DNA of 64,000 nucleotides from Symbiodinium natans (Eukaryota; Sar; Dinophyceae; Suessiales; Symbiodiniaceae): the NCBI GenBank assembly GCA_905221605.1, contig CAJNDS010001746.1, positions 463,797 to 527,796 on the forward strand, given 5' to 3'. A model generated the notes under the pieces. It did no database searches. It saw only the letters and a list, made by a program, of their open reading frames with translations, and was not told the DNA's origin. A program made the translations under genes and the position numbers. This document shows, piece after piece, positions 46,051 through 54,934 of this stretch; within the stretch, counting starts at the first letter, position 1, and each line of letters opens with the position of its first letter.

Positions 46051-47660
46051 CGTGCGTGATACAGACATTCTTGATCCGTGGGAAATCTCACGCAGACTGA
46101 GGAGCGGGCTTGAGTGGACGGTGTACCCGATTGCCACCCGGTGCTGCAGAGGGTCAGACTTTGCTTGTTTTCGTGCCTAGTCACTAGTTTGTTTGTGCAG
46201 TCGGTAGTCTCTGTAGTCTCTGTAGTCTTTGTAGTCTCTGTAGTCTCTGTAGTCTTCTCTAGTCTTCTCTTCGTTGTGCGTCGTCCTGCTCCACTTTTTG
46301 GTACGCTTGCAAGTGAACCAACTTAAAGGGGGCCGTTGTCACCGTTGTCACGGAAGACCCAACCAAGAGCGCTTTAGAGCGTGTGACTCTGTGACTCCGC
46401 ATCTCCGTGAGGTTCTGCTTTGGAACAGCATCATCTACATCTCGATGGACTGGGGGGGGGGGGGGCGTCTCTTTCCTAGAGGGCTCTTTACACAGACAAA
46501 AAGTGAGTGAGAGACTCTTCTTTTTTTGTGGGGGTAGAGTGGGGGTAGAGTGGGGGTAGAGTGGGGGGGAAGGGGGGTGGGGGTGGAGAGAGGGGGGAAG
46601 TGGGAGCAAGCAGGACAGCCTGTACTTGATGGTGGCGGCGGCGGCCCGGGACTCGAGCTCCGCGCAGATCCTCCTGGCGCCCTTCCTCACGCCCGGAAGC
46701 CGAGCTTGTTCCTTCGCTCTCTGCTCTATGCTCCTTCCTTCCCTTCCATCCCTCTTTCTCTTCTTCACTCTTCTTCTTCACTCTTCTTCTTCACTCTTCT
46801 TCTTCACTCTTCTTCTTCCCTTTTTGTTTGACATATGTCTGAGACATGTCTCTTCTGGAGGATGGCCATGCTCTTCAACGGCTTCACGGTCTCCCGCAAG
46901 TCCGTGCCGGAGTTCATGGCCCGGGGCCTCTCTAGTGGACCCCCACCCCCCTGAAGCTTTTTTTTGGGGGGGGGGGGGAAGAAGATCGAAGATCTACGGA
47001 AGATCTGAACACTTCAAGCTGGGCCCCCCCTGCTTGAGCCGAGGCCTGGGCTCTGGAGCTGTCTCCTGTGGCTCACGCCATGGAGGAGATGGTCCTCGCC
47101 ATCCAGAAGGGGCTCGACAGCCGGGCATCCCGATGCTTTTCACACGCTTATGCATTCACAGCATTCCACCACACTGCTCACTACTCTCTGACTCCCACTT
47201 CTGCTCCTCTTTACGAGAGGGTCCCCCTTGCTGCTCCACCTTTTTTCTCCATCCCAGGTGCGGAGTTGAAGCTCGTGGCTCGAGCCTCAGCAGACGCCCT
47301 GCCCCCATTTGCACGAGACCTCACCTCACCTTTCTCGTGTGAGGAGACACTCTTCGGCTTCGAGAGCCACCTGGGCAGATCCCTAGGTCGGACTGTTGAA
47401 CACTCTCATCTCTCTCATCTATCTCTCATCTATCTCTCATCTATCTCTCATCTATCTCTCATCTATCTCTCATCTATCTCTCACTATCTCTCATCTCTCT
47501 ATCTCTCATCTCTCTATCTCTCATCTCTCTCTCGCGATCTCTACAGGAGACACGAGCGCTGGTCTTTGTTCGTCTTGTCCTGTCGCGAGGCGTCCTTTTG
47601 GGATGGTTCCTTGTCTTCAGGATCGCTCAGATCATTTGCCCCTCGGAGAAACGCCTGTGA
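40069..47660 (+). CDS. ABCG-family half transporter (multi-exon)
   Basis: ATP-driven membrane exporter with nucleotide-binding domain before membrane domain. Start ATG 40069 (MSEVPLLQAALTFK). NBD exons: 40069-40110, 40252-40289 (DVSFELPAGSL), 40757-40844 (Walker A GPSGSGKTTLLD), 41049-41111 (RRITSYVPQ, Q-loop), 41378-41404 (EDIMFPTVT), 41565-41610, 41744-41805, 42225-42280 (signature VRGISGGQ), 42494-42530 (RRVSLACGLATG), 42611-42644 (Walker B IFFCDEPTSG), 42722-42755, 42841-42910 (H-loop VVAIHQPRQE), 43046-43120 (VLFDHLLLLTSPGDVVYNGK). These thirteen join in perfect phase. Then 44054-44086 (ARQYWSDAGFP), 44550-~44631, 45086-45136, 45223-~45280 (FRKQLQKVFCRQVRLLLRD), ~45360-45408 (TM1), ~45598-45650, ~45707-45760 (VMPKAIAERTVMKLE), 45853-~45945 (WAYIIAFTSLNLFLSLFCN), ~46616-46695, ~46854-46915 (MLFNGFTVSRKSVPEF), ~47054-47115 and 47547-47660 (final TM exon, stop TGA). 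Some linker exons are missing. Substrate unknown. Confidence 0.88.
41200..41372. repeat. (CT)n intronic microsatellite
   Basis: It fills most of the ABCG intron between the Q-loop exon and the EDIMFPTVT exon and ends at the CCAG acceptor. Confidence 0.9.
44380..44455. repeat. 11-bp tandem repeat GCCATGCGAAA
   Basis: About seven copies, the first two with C in place of G. It lies in an ABCG intron upstream of the VEHFREFYRAN exon. Confidence 0.9.
45981..46047. repeat. (GT)n microsatellite
   Basis: About 30 perfect GT units in an ABCG intron, directly after a TM-encoding exon. Confidence 0.95.
46196..46265. repeat. 9-bp tandem repeat GTAGTCTCT
   Basis: About seven copies, intronic in the ABCG gene. 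Nearby arrays of 11 bp (GTGGGGGTAGA, 46530-46562) and 13 bp (CTTCTTCTTCACT, 46758-46812) lie in the same and the next intron. Confidence 0.9.
47403..47530. repeat. 11-bp tandem repeat CATCTATCTCT
   Basis: About six regular copies followed by irregular CTATCTCTCATCTCT units. It leads straight into the CTACAG acceptor of the last ABCG exon. Confidence 0.9.
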
Positions 47661-50305
47661 GAAGACTAGGCTTGGCTCAGATGGGCCCATCGCCGTTTCC
47701 GATTTCCGAGGCTTAAAAACGATGCACCACATCAAGCGTGGCGGCCCCACAGTGACAGAGCTTCTCAGAGAGGTGGTTTTTAGGTGCTGCGTGGTCATGC
47801 CGTCTTTGCTGTTCTTTTGGGCCCAGATGCTGAGGCTGAGAGTCCGACTTGACATGACTTGACTACTTTTCCGCTGTTCCAATCAGCTCCGTTGCACCTC
47901 CGCTATATTCTGTGAGAGCACGGAGACGCATGCAACAATTCTTTGACTGCATGACTAAGGGCTGCAAAGCTATGCCCGCACAGCGCAGAATTGGTTCTTG
48001 AGTCTTCAAGAGCTCTGTTTCGAACCTAACAATACAGGCTCTTTTGACCTCTGGGACGGATGTGAGAAGTCCTGCGATTGCACAGTGGGTCACCAGCTAC
48101 AGGTTGAATGATGGGCATCCCTACTTTTGTCTACTTGTTCCATATTGCAGATGGCACAGGGTCCTCGTCAGGCTCATAAAGTCACCGACATGACCACACC
48201 ATATTAGGTGTTGTCGCCCCTTGCAGTGTGTTCGTGTATTTTTGTGCGTGTGTTCGTGTGTGTGTTCGTGTTCGTGTGTGTGTGTGTGTGTAGCTGGCGC
48301 GTAGCTGGTGGACTCGAGCTGCTTTTCTCTCAACAGCTTTGTACATGGCGCCCAATTCTGCAAAGCTTTGCGTTGGAAAGCCTCGCGCGCGCGCGTGGGG
48401 GAGAAAATATGAAGTGCCTGTGACAATGGTGGTGGCAGGGGTGCCTGTTGGAGCAGTTGAGATGTGGGGCAATGGGGGAGATGTTGGACGCATCTGACAG
48501 TACGTTGATAGCATTGCAACAGGTGGACCCAAAGCGGGCCTTTGTTGCTGAGATGGCCTGCGCCATGCCTTGTAAGAGATAGGGTCAGATAGGGTGAGCG
48601 CAGGTTTTTTTGGTCACAGGGGACTTCATTCGAACATGCGCGCCGAACCGACTCGATCATCTGCAGCACAGACCACATCGAGCAGATGTTCTAGAGAAGC
48701 CATCAGAAACTTGAACTCTAAATTTAAACTTAAGCCCCCCCAAAACGGTACAAAACGTTGAGAGATCAGACAGACTCTCGGATTTCGCATGGCAGCCTCG
48801 AGCCTAGGGAGCCTTAGCGGTGTGGAACATCTAAGTCAGCTCCTCTCCCATGGGCAGAATGCCCCAACACCATCCCTCTCAACTCCGGCAACCCTTACAA
48901 GCCCTAGAATGGCACCCACTTCTGAGTACTTAAATTTGCTTGGACACCACCGGTACGGGCCGCAGCTTCGCAACGTGCAGTGTGCTTGGCGGAGGCAGCG
49001 GGTATCTCAGTTAGGTGTGAGAGCCTCTGAGAAGTCCGAAACGTCGTGGTCGAGGTTGCGCCGTTGTGTTTCTGTTTTCTGAAGGGACGGCTCTATGGCA
49101 TGGCAGCATGTCAGACGAAGATTCAAACTCAGCCGGAACCTGAGGTGCCAGAAAGATGCTGCGCAGACCCAAGTTTCCACAGGTTGTTCACAGTCTTCCA
49201 CTTGTCTTCCACGTGTCTTCTTGAGTCTTTTCCTTGCGCTTGTTAGGTCCGCTTGCTAGGCTGATGCTGTCCTCCTCGCATCTCGAGGCCGACAACCAAC
49301 CAGCAAGCGGCCAACATGGCCAACATGGGCCCGGACTGGGAGCCTGGGAAGTGCTCGGAATGTGCACGCCCAAGTCCGAAAACGTCCTAAATTATGAGAA
49401 TGAGCTGTTCAGGACGTCTTCTTCAAGTCTGCAGATATGTGGTACAGGCATCGGCCATGGTGAAGTCGAAGTAAGATTCAAAGTGCCACGAGTTTCTTTC
49501 TCGCGCTGACACTGCAGATCCTTTCGAAACTCCACGATCTACGGACAACTCCGAATCATCGCGGCGCCCCGGCTGCTTGTGGCTGCTTACGGCTGCTTTC
49601 TTTTTCACACTGTTGCCAACTACTTGGAAACAAATTTTAACACAAATTTTAACACAGTCCAACGCAGTGTCAGAGGTGGTGGCATCCACTGTGACAGCAG
49701 GGTTTGCCTCAGTGGCTTGTGCGGTCTGCCCCAGGCCATTTGCTTTGGCTTCGTGGTCCTCTTCTTCCTGCTGGGGGGTGGAGGCTCAGCCGCGCGGACT
49801 CTTCTTTCCTACCCCACATAGCAACGGTCGTCGAGCAGGCCCGGCGACGGGCGTGCACTCGGAGCACCGGGAGGCCTCTTCAGAAGCGAGACGGGACACA
49901 AAGAGACACTCTTCCTCCCCCTCTTCCCGCTCTTCCCGTTCTTCCCCCCTCTTCTACCATCTTTGCTTCTCTTCAGCTCTTCTCCTCCCCACGTCTCCTT
50001 GCAGGGGGAGGACCGCGCATCGGAGGGTCTGATGGAGGCGGACCGAACAGAAGCGGTGTCTCAAACGCTCAGGGGGAAGTTTGAGAAAGCAGCAGAGGGA
50101 TCCGTTGATCAGGGCCAAAACAGAAGCCTTGGGGCCATCCCCGGAGGCCACGGAGATCCTGCAGTCGCGCAATCCTCCCATGGTCTCTGCTCCGCTGCCC
50201 GCCATGCTGTGCCCAACCCCTTTTCAAACCCCCTCTCACCCCCCCCCTCAAAGTGTTTTTTTCATGGAAGGGGATGCCACACTTCTTTCGTGTTCTGCGG
50301 TAGAG
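47661..50305 (+). other. Spacer between ABCG and pyrophosphatase genes; possible 5' exons of the latter
   Basis: Nothing is recognised from 47.66 to 49.57 kb apart from TG-rich sequence at 48236-48292. Between 49.6 and 50.25 kb some + frames look like protein: a hydrophobic stretch near 49735-49800 (LPQAICFGFVVLFFLLGGG), and a charged stretch after CAG at 50005 (GEDRASEGLMEADRTEAVSQ), then EATEILQSRNPPMVSAPLP near 50150. These may be N-terminal exons of the pyrophosphatase gene, whose N-terminus is poorly conserved, so I could not confirm them. Confidence 0.4.
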
Positions 50306-53089
50306 GTACGTGGTGGCTTTAGTGGCCCTGGGCGGCTTGGCCTTTGCTGCCTGGCTGGCAGCTTGGGTCCTGGGCAAGGACCGCAATGCAGGGGGAGGGG
50401 TGTTTTGGGGGCCCCGGCGTGCATGGAATGCAGGGTTTTGATTTTTTTAAAATGTCTTTTCGCATCTCGTTCCCAAAGAAGGAAATCTCTCCAAATTTGA
50501 TCGAAAACAGGACGAGGGCGACGAGAAGATGAGGCAAGTCTCCGATGCCGGGGAAGCCCAGCCTTGTCACTTTCAACCTCTTCAAACTCTTACGAGAAGA
50601 GCTTTGCTTTTTTTGCTGTGCCTTGCGTTTTCGCTTTTCTTTGGCGCCTCTTCTGAGGCCATCCGGGAAGGGGCCGCCGGGTTTCTCTCCACGCAGACCG
50701 GCGCTCAGGGCCAAAATCGGAATCAGAACTCCTTAAAGAGAGGAAGGGGCGGGGGGGTGGGGGGGATGTGTTCAAGTCTGCCCCTGTCAGAGTTAGTGAG
50801 GGACGTAAAGAGACGCAGATCATGTTGGCATTGTTGAGTGGTGACTTTGCGCGGTCTTTCGCGCCGCCATTCTGAGGTACGCGAGCATCTTCAAGCTCGC
50901 GGTGGTGGCGCCCCGCTCTAAACGTAAAGGGAGAGCGGACCCCCAAAAGCCTTTGAATGAAGAGGAGGAGGTGAGGGCGCTCGGAGGGGAGCTTCGGGGA
51001 GTTCATGCGTCCTTAGGAGACATGCGGGAAAGGGGATTTGTCCGTTGTTCTAAACCCCCGCCTCTTCGTGTTTAATTGGGCCGGCCACACGTGCGTAGCC
51101 TTCGTGTAGCTATGGCGCCAAAAACCAGCACGGCGCAAGGGGGCGCAAGGGCGAGCGCAAGGGCCAGGAGCCCAAAACTCTAAGATCAGGCTAGTGTGCA
51201 GGGTCAGGGTTCTGCAAGTTTAGTTGTTAGGGTTAGAGGTTCGGTTAGGATTTAGGGGTTGAGGGCTTAGGGGCTAGGGTCTGGGGGGCTTAGGGATGTG
51301 TTCAGGGTTAGAGGTTAGTGGGTCTAGAGTCTAGAGTTTAGTTTGTCAGCGGGACTCGCGTCGCAAGGGTGGCGCAAGGGACGCGCAAGGCTGGCGCAAG
51401 ACCGCATGGCCGATGTGGAGCCATGGGCCCTGACACAATAAAACTGGTTTGCACATGTCATGAAACATCGATTCCGGTGCCAAGCCTGTACTTCAAAACA
51501 GCGACAATCCAGCCGCATTACGGAATCATCGGAATCATCGCTTCCAGTACTGAGCTCGAACTACGAAACAGTGACAATCCAGCCAGCTTATGGAAACATC
51601 GTTTCTAGTACATAGTACAAACCCCCAGAAAACCTTGTCGGTACCACGTTTTGTAGTTGGCATGTTTGCCGACGTGGCCGAACGCTAGCACGGCGCAAGG
51701 CGGCGCAAGGGCGAGGCGCAAGGGAACCCTACGGCCTTAGGCGTGGCATAAGAATTTAGAACAACATCCATTTAGCTTTGCACGGCATGCTAGTCCCTTG
51801 CCCTCCTTTTTCAGTGCTCCCCCCTACGAAGTGGTGTCTCAGGTGCTGGTGGGCATCTTCCTGATGTACCTCCTCAGGGAGCCGCCCAAAAACTTGCCGC
51901 AGGCGCACGGACGTCTCGAAGAATCCTGCGGAATCCTGCGATGAGAAGTTCAGAGAGAGCGCAAGAAGCGCGCAGTCCGAAGCTTGTACGGATCGGCGGT
52001 GGACGGCCACTATGTGGGTTTGCGGTATGTGGTGCAACAGATGGTGCGGTATGTCAGATGGCTGTTATATATTCTGTGCTGAGTTCGAGAGAGGGGACTC
52101 CAGAAACGAAGATGTGAGCGGAAAGGATGAGCGACAGGGTGTTTCCTTCTTTTTCGTTGTGGTGTTTTCGTTTGTTGTGTTGTTGGTCTTGTTGTGCTGT
52201 GTTGTGCTCCTGAGTCGCTCTCTTTGCGTGTGATTTTGTTTTGAGCTCGGAGGTGGCCTCCTCGAGGCTGGCGCTCTGCGTGGCCGTGTCCTTCGCCACC
52301 GGCTGCATCCTCTCAGGTGCAGCAGAGAATGGAAGAGCGAACATGCGGAGAGAGTTGCAAACATGCGGGGAGATACCAAAACAAAACGGGAACAGAACAA
52401 AACTGGAAAAGAACAGAACAGAACAGAGGAGCGAGTACATACAGCTATAGTGCGGCACATTCGGCACATGGGCGAAGAAGGGTTTTTCGTGAGGGCACCG
52501 AAGGTTTTTGTGGCGCCCTGTCGAGGCGTGGCCGGCTACGTAGGGATGTGGGTGGCCGTGCGATCCAACGTCCGCGTGGCCTCGGCGGCCTGCCGCTCCT
52601 TTCAGGAGGAGCGGGGGAGAGAAGCGCAATTTCACAGAGTACTTAGATGTGCTTCGTACTTGTGGACTATAATATTTAATAGCGCCGCTCTTGTGCTGGA
52701 CAGTCTGTGAAAGACTCATTCGTGAGAGCCAGCGAGGGCCAGTGGACATGCGAGTCGAGTGCAGCAAAAGTGCGAGAGAGGCGATCGACGTCGGCCTTCG
52801 CGCCGGCGCGTTTAGCGGAGTTCTTGTCGTTTCGATGGCACGCGCCTCAGATCTCAGTCCAGAAGGTCTGGCTGCTCAGCAAGCCAGCCTTTACAGCATT
52901 GCGCATTGCGCGCGTTGAGGTGCTGTTGGGCATCATCGCGCTCTTGTTTGGAGTGCGGCTGGTGGTGCCCACGACACACACGGCAAGTTGCGTGCTTCTG
53001 TGGCGGGCGTTGAGCGTGTAGTGCAGGTACCCGCAGCGTTGCACCAGTTGCCATTCCTTCTCGTTGGATATGGCTTTGGGGCCTCCTTC
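50306..53089 (+). CDS. Membrane proton-pumping pyrophosphatase, K+-independent (AVP2-like) type, N-terminal part
   Basis: Integral membrane pump that couples pyrophosphate hydrolysis to proton transport, usually at vacuole-like or Golgi membranes. Exons: 50306-50378 (VVALVALGGLAFAAWLAAWV then LGK), 50511-50546 (DEGDEKMRQVSD), 50658-~50700 (AIREGAAGFLSTQ), 50877-~50920 (YASIFKLAVVA), 51815-~51877 (PPYEVVSQVLVGIFLMYLLR), 52253-52316 (LALCVAVSFATGCILSG), 52526-52605 (GVAGYVGMWVAVRSNVRVAS), ~52777-52837 (REAIDVGLRAGAFSGVLVV), 52920-~52966 (LLGIIALLFGVRLVV), 53027-53089 (LPFLLVGYGFGASF). The order follows plant AVP2: KWVLAKDE, IRDGAEGFFRTQ, GYVGMWVSVRANVRVSSAA, LLLVGYGFGASF. The next exon should carry LGGGIYTK and the DVGADLVGK catalytic motif; neither occurs in the remaining 10.9 kb. 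Either the intron opening with GC at 53090 extends past the window, or the gene is cut off. The start is not identified. Confidence 0.85.
51120..51730. repeat. Repeat cluster: GGCGCAAGG blocks and a 2x ~65-bp tandem
   Basis: AGCACGGCGCAAGG begins at 51127 and again at 51687, each followed by further GGCGCAAGGG units. A third cluster of GGCGCAAGG lies at 51370-51402. Between them two copies of about 65 bases stand in tandem (about 51468-51605), sharing ACAATCCAGCC and GGAAxCATCG. All of this lies in the pyrophosphatase intron between the exons at 50.9 and 51.8 kb. Confidence 0.75.
51190..51345. repeat. Degenerate telomere-like GTTAGGG/TTTAGGG tract
   Basis: GTTAGGGTTAGAGG, GATTTAGGGG, GCTTAGGGG, CAGGGTTAGAGGTTAG and similar. 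It is more decayed than the tract at 5.8 kb, and intronic. Confidence 0.6.
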
Positions 53090-53159
53090 GCCCCTCGACC
53101 CTTTGAGCGGGACTTGTACTAAAAAGCATGCCGTCCTGCCCCTTTTTTTTCCGTATGTC

Positions 53160-53660
53160 AGGGCATGCGTGAACCACAGGGATTTCTAGATTCCCAGGTG
53201 CACCTAAAGAAAAGTACCAAAAAATATGCTAGTTCGTTCATTCACTTGTACTATTATTTTCTCGCTCGGTGTTATTATTTTACTATTGGTGAAGAAAGAC
53301 AATTAACGAACACAAGAATATTGCAAATGAAAGCAATAACGCGGGCATATTATAATTTAAGTTCATAGTTCGTGCACTCGTTCTCACATTATAATCTACT
53401 TCCCGTCCGTTCAACCGCTCACATACTTGTAACACACTTCACGCGTCTAGAACTTGGGGGAATTCAGCAATTCAGCCCGTTTTGCAACGCTGTTCATCAT
53501 GCACTTGATGCACGTGTACGAAGTAAAGATGCACGAAAGTTCGTCGCATAGTTTAAAAAGCGACATGTGCTTATCAAATTGTAAGTCTCTATAGACCTGT
53601 TTATATGTACCTCCATTAATGGAATCATTACAGCAATCGAAGTAATGGTCTCACACATCC
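53160..53660. other. AT-rich island of foreign composition
   Basis: From about 53190 to 53650 the sequence turns strongly AT-rich (for example TATTATTTTACTATTGGTG, GCATATTATAATTTAAG), unlike the GC-rich surroundings. Only one short + ORF spans it (53165-53368) with no recognisable motif. Flanks contain a hairpin (CTGGTG-x11-CACCAG near 53669). Possible sources are an organellar fragment or an AT-rich mobile element. I recognise neither. Confidence 0.6.
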
Positions 53661-54039
53661 CCCAACTGCTGGTGCCAAGCGGAGTCACCAGCACCCTTTT
53701 TGGCAACGCCAAACGTGGCGAATGGCAGTAATAGCGGTTTCCGGTGAAGCAGTGGGTGCGTTTTGCTTAGGTCTTCCGCAACTAAATGACAGCCTGTTGG
53801 TGTAAACGGAACGACCTTTCAAGGCTTTGCCCTGGCTTGGCTTTCGCAGAGCTTTGGCCGACCATTGCAGGACAAAGAAGGGCAACCCCAAGGGAAAAGC
53901 AGCCTCCCTGGACGGAATCATCGTTCGCCTGTGCGCTGCTGCCTTCGAGTGCACTAGCAACATGGATGCTACCATCCAATATGCATGGATGCTCTGACAT
54001 GCTCAGACCACATTCGCACGCAGTGGCATCGTGGACGGT

Positions 54040-54250
54040 AGAGGAGGAGGAGGAGTAGTAGTAGTAGTAGTAGTAGCAGCTCGTCCGCCTCCTCCGCCTC
54101 CTCCGCCTCCTCCTCTCCGCCTCCTCCTCCTCCTTCTCCTCCTCCTCCTCCTCCCACCGCCACCACGACGACGACGACTACGGCGACGACTACGGCGACG
54201 ACTACGGCGACGACTACTACGACAACTACAACTGCAACTACAGCTACTGT
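54040..54250. repeat. Triplet-repeat block (AGT, CTC, GACGACTAC)
   Basis: GAG/AGT triplets, then CCTCCG/CTC triplets, then GACGAC, a 12-bp GGCGACGACTAC array and ACAACTACAACT. All units are multiples of three, so several frames are open on both strands with Arg-, Ser-, Thr- or Val-only products. Confidence 0.85.
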
Positions 54251-54387
54251 AGCTGCAACGGGACGCCCGGACTCCACCAGCTCGGAGCTGCCCTGACCAG
54301 CTAGCTCGCGCCAGACTTGGGCTGCTCCTGCAGCTCTGACCAAATAGCTCGCACCAAGTCAATTGCGCGGGTTAACCTCGGGAGTCA

Positions 54388-54590
54388 GTTGGTTACGCTG
54401 TTAAGGAAATTGAGATGTTGATTTTTTTGTCGGAGAAGGCCTGTTAGGTAAAACTGTGGGCAGGTTCTGGAGCCACGATTACGTTACCAGCACAGGTTGT
54501 TGTTTCCCTAAAAGAGGGGCACAATTCCCCTCCTGTTGTGCGAAAAGACCGTGTCAAGACATGTAAACATCTCAATTTACTTAAACCAAC
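54388..54590. mobile_element. Foldback (inverted-repeat) element
   Basis: Left arm 54388-54418 reads GTTGGTT, a 6-base insert, then TTAAGGAAATTGAGATGT. Right arm 54567-54590 (ACATCTCAATTTACTTAAAC then CAAC) is its reverse complement apart from that insert and one mismatch. The arms are about 150 bases apart. A motif TGTGCGAAAAGACCGTGTCA lies inside at 54537 and again just outside at 54596, with a third variant (AAAGGACC) at 54634. No clear target duplication is seen, so it may be a damaged MITE. Confidence 0.6.
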
Positions 54591-54934
54591 ACATGTTGTG
54601 CGAAAAGACCGTGTCAAAATATCACCCTCGTTTTGTGCGAAAGGACCGTGTCAGAAACTGTCAGCAAATTTTCACACCTTCACCAATCAAAAGTTGCTCC
54701 TGTGCTGCACCGGCTGTTTTGACCATGGAAGCAGCCCTCAACTTTAAAAAGAAAAGCCCCAGCAGGTATCGCCGTTGCCCTTGTTCGCAACATTGTGTTT
54801 TCCACCTTTTTTTCCATGATGGTGGCCATTGTAACGACCTCCTGAGTGTCATCAGTAAGCCTTAAACCCGAAACTCCTAAACCCTCAGCGCCTACCCCAT
54901 TTGTCATTACCCGGAGTTCTGTTGCCCCTGGACC

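Noticed and set aside
45898..46184. His/Thr and Cys/Val ORFs over a dinucleotide repeat
   Set aside because: Pure (GT)n/(CA)n translation; the sequence is an ABCG intron.
53090..53160. Frame running past the GYGFGASF exon (APRPFERDLY)
   Set aside because: It departs from the pyrophosphatase family immediately after a GC donor and soon stops, so it is read as intron.
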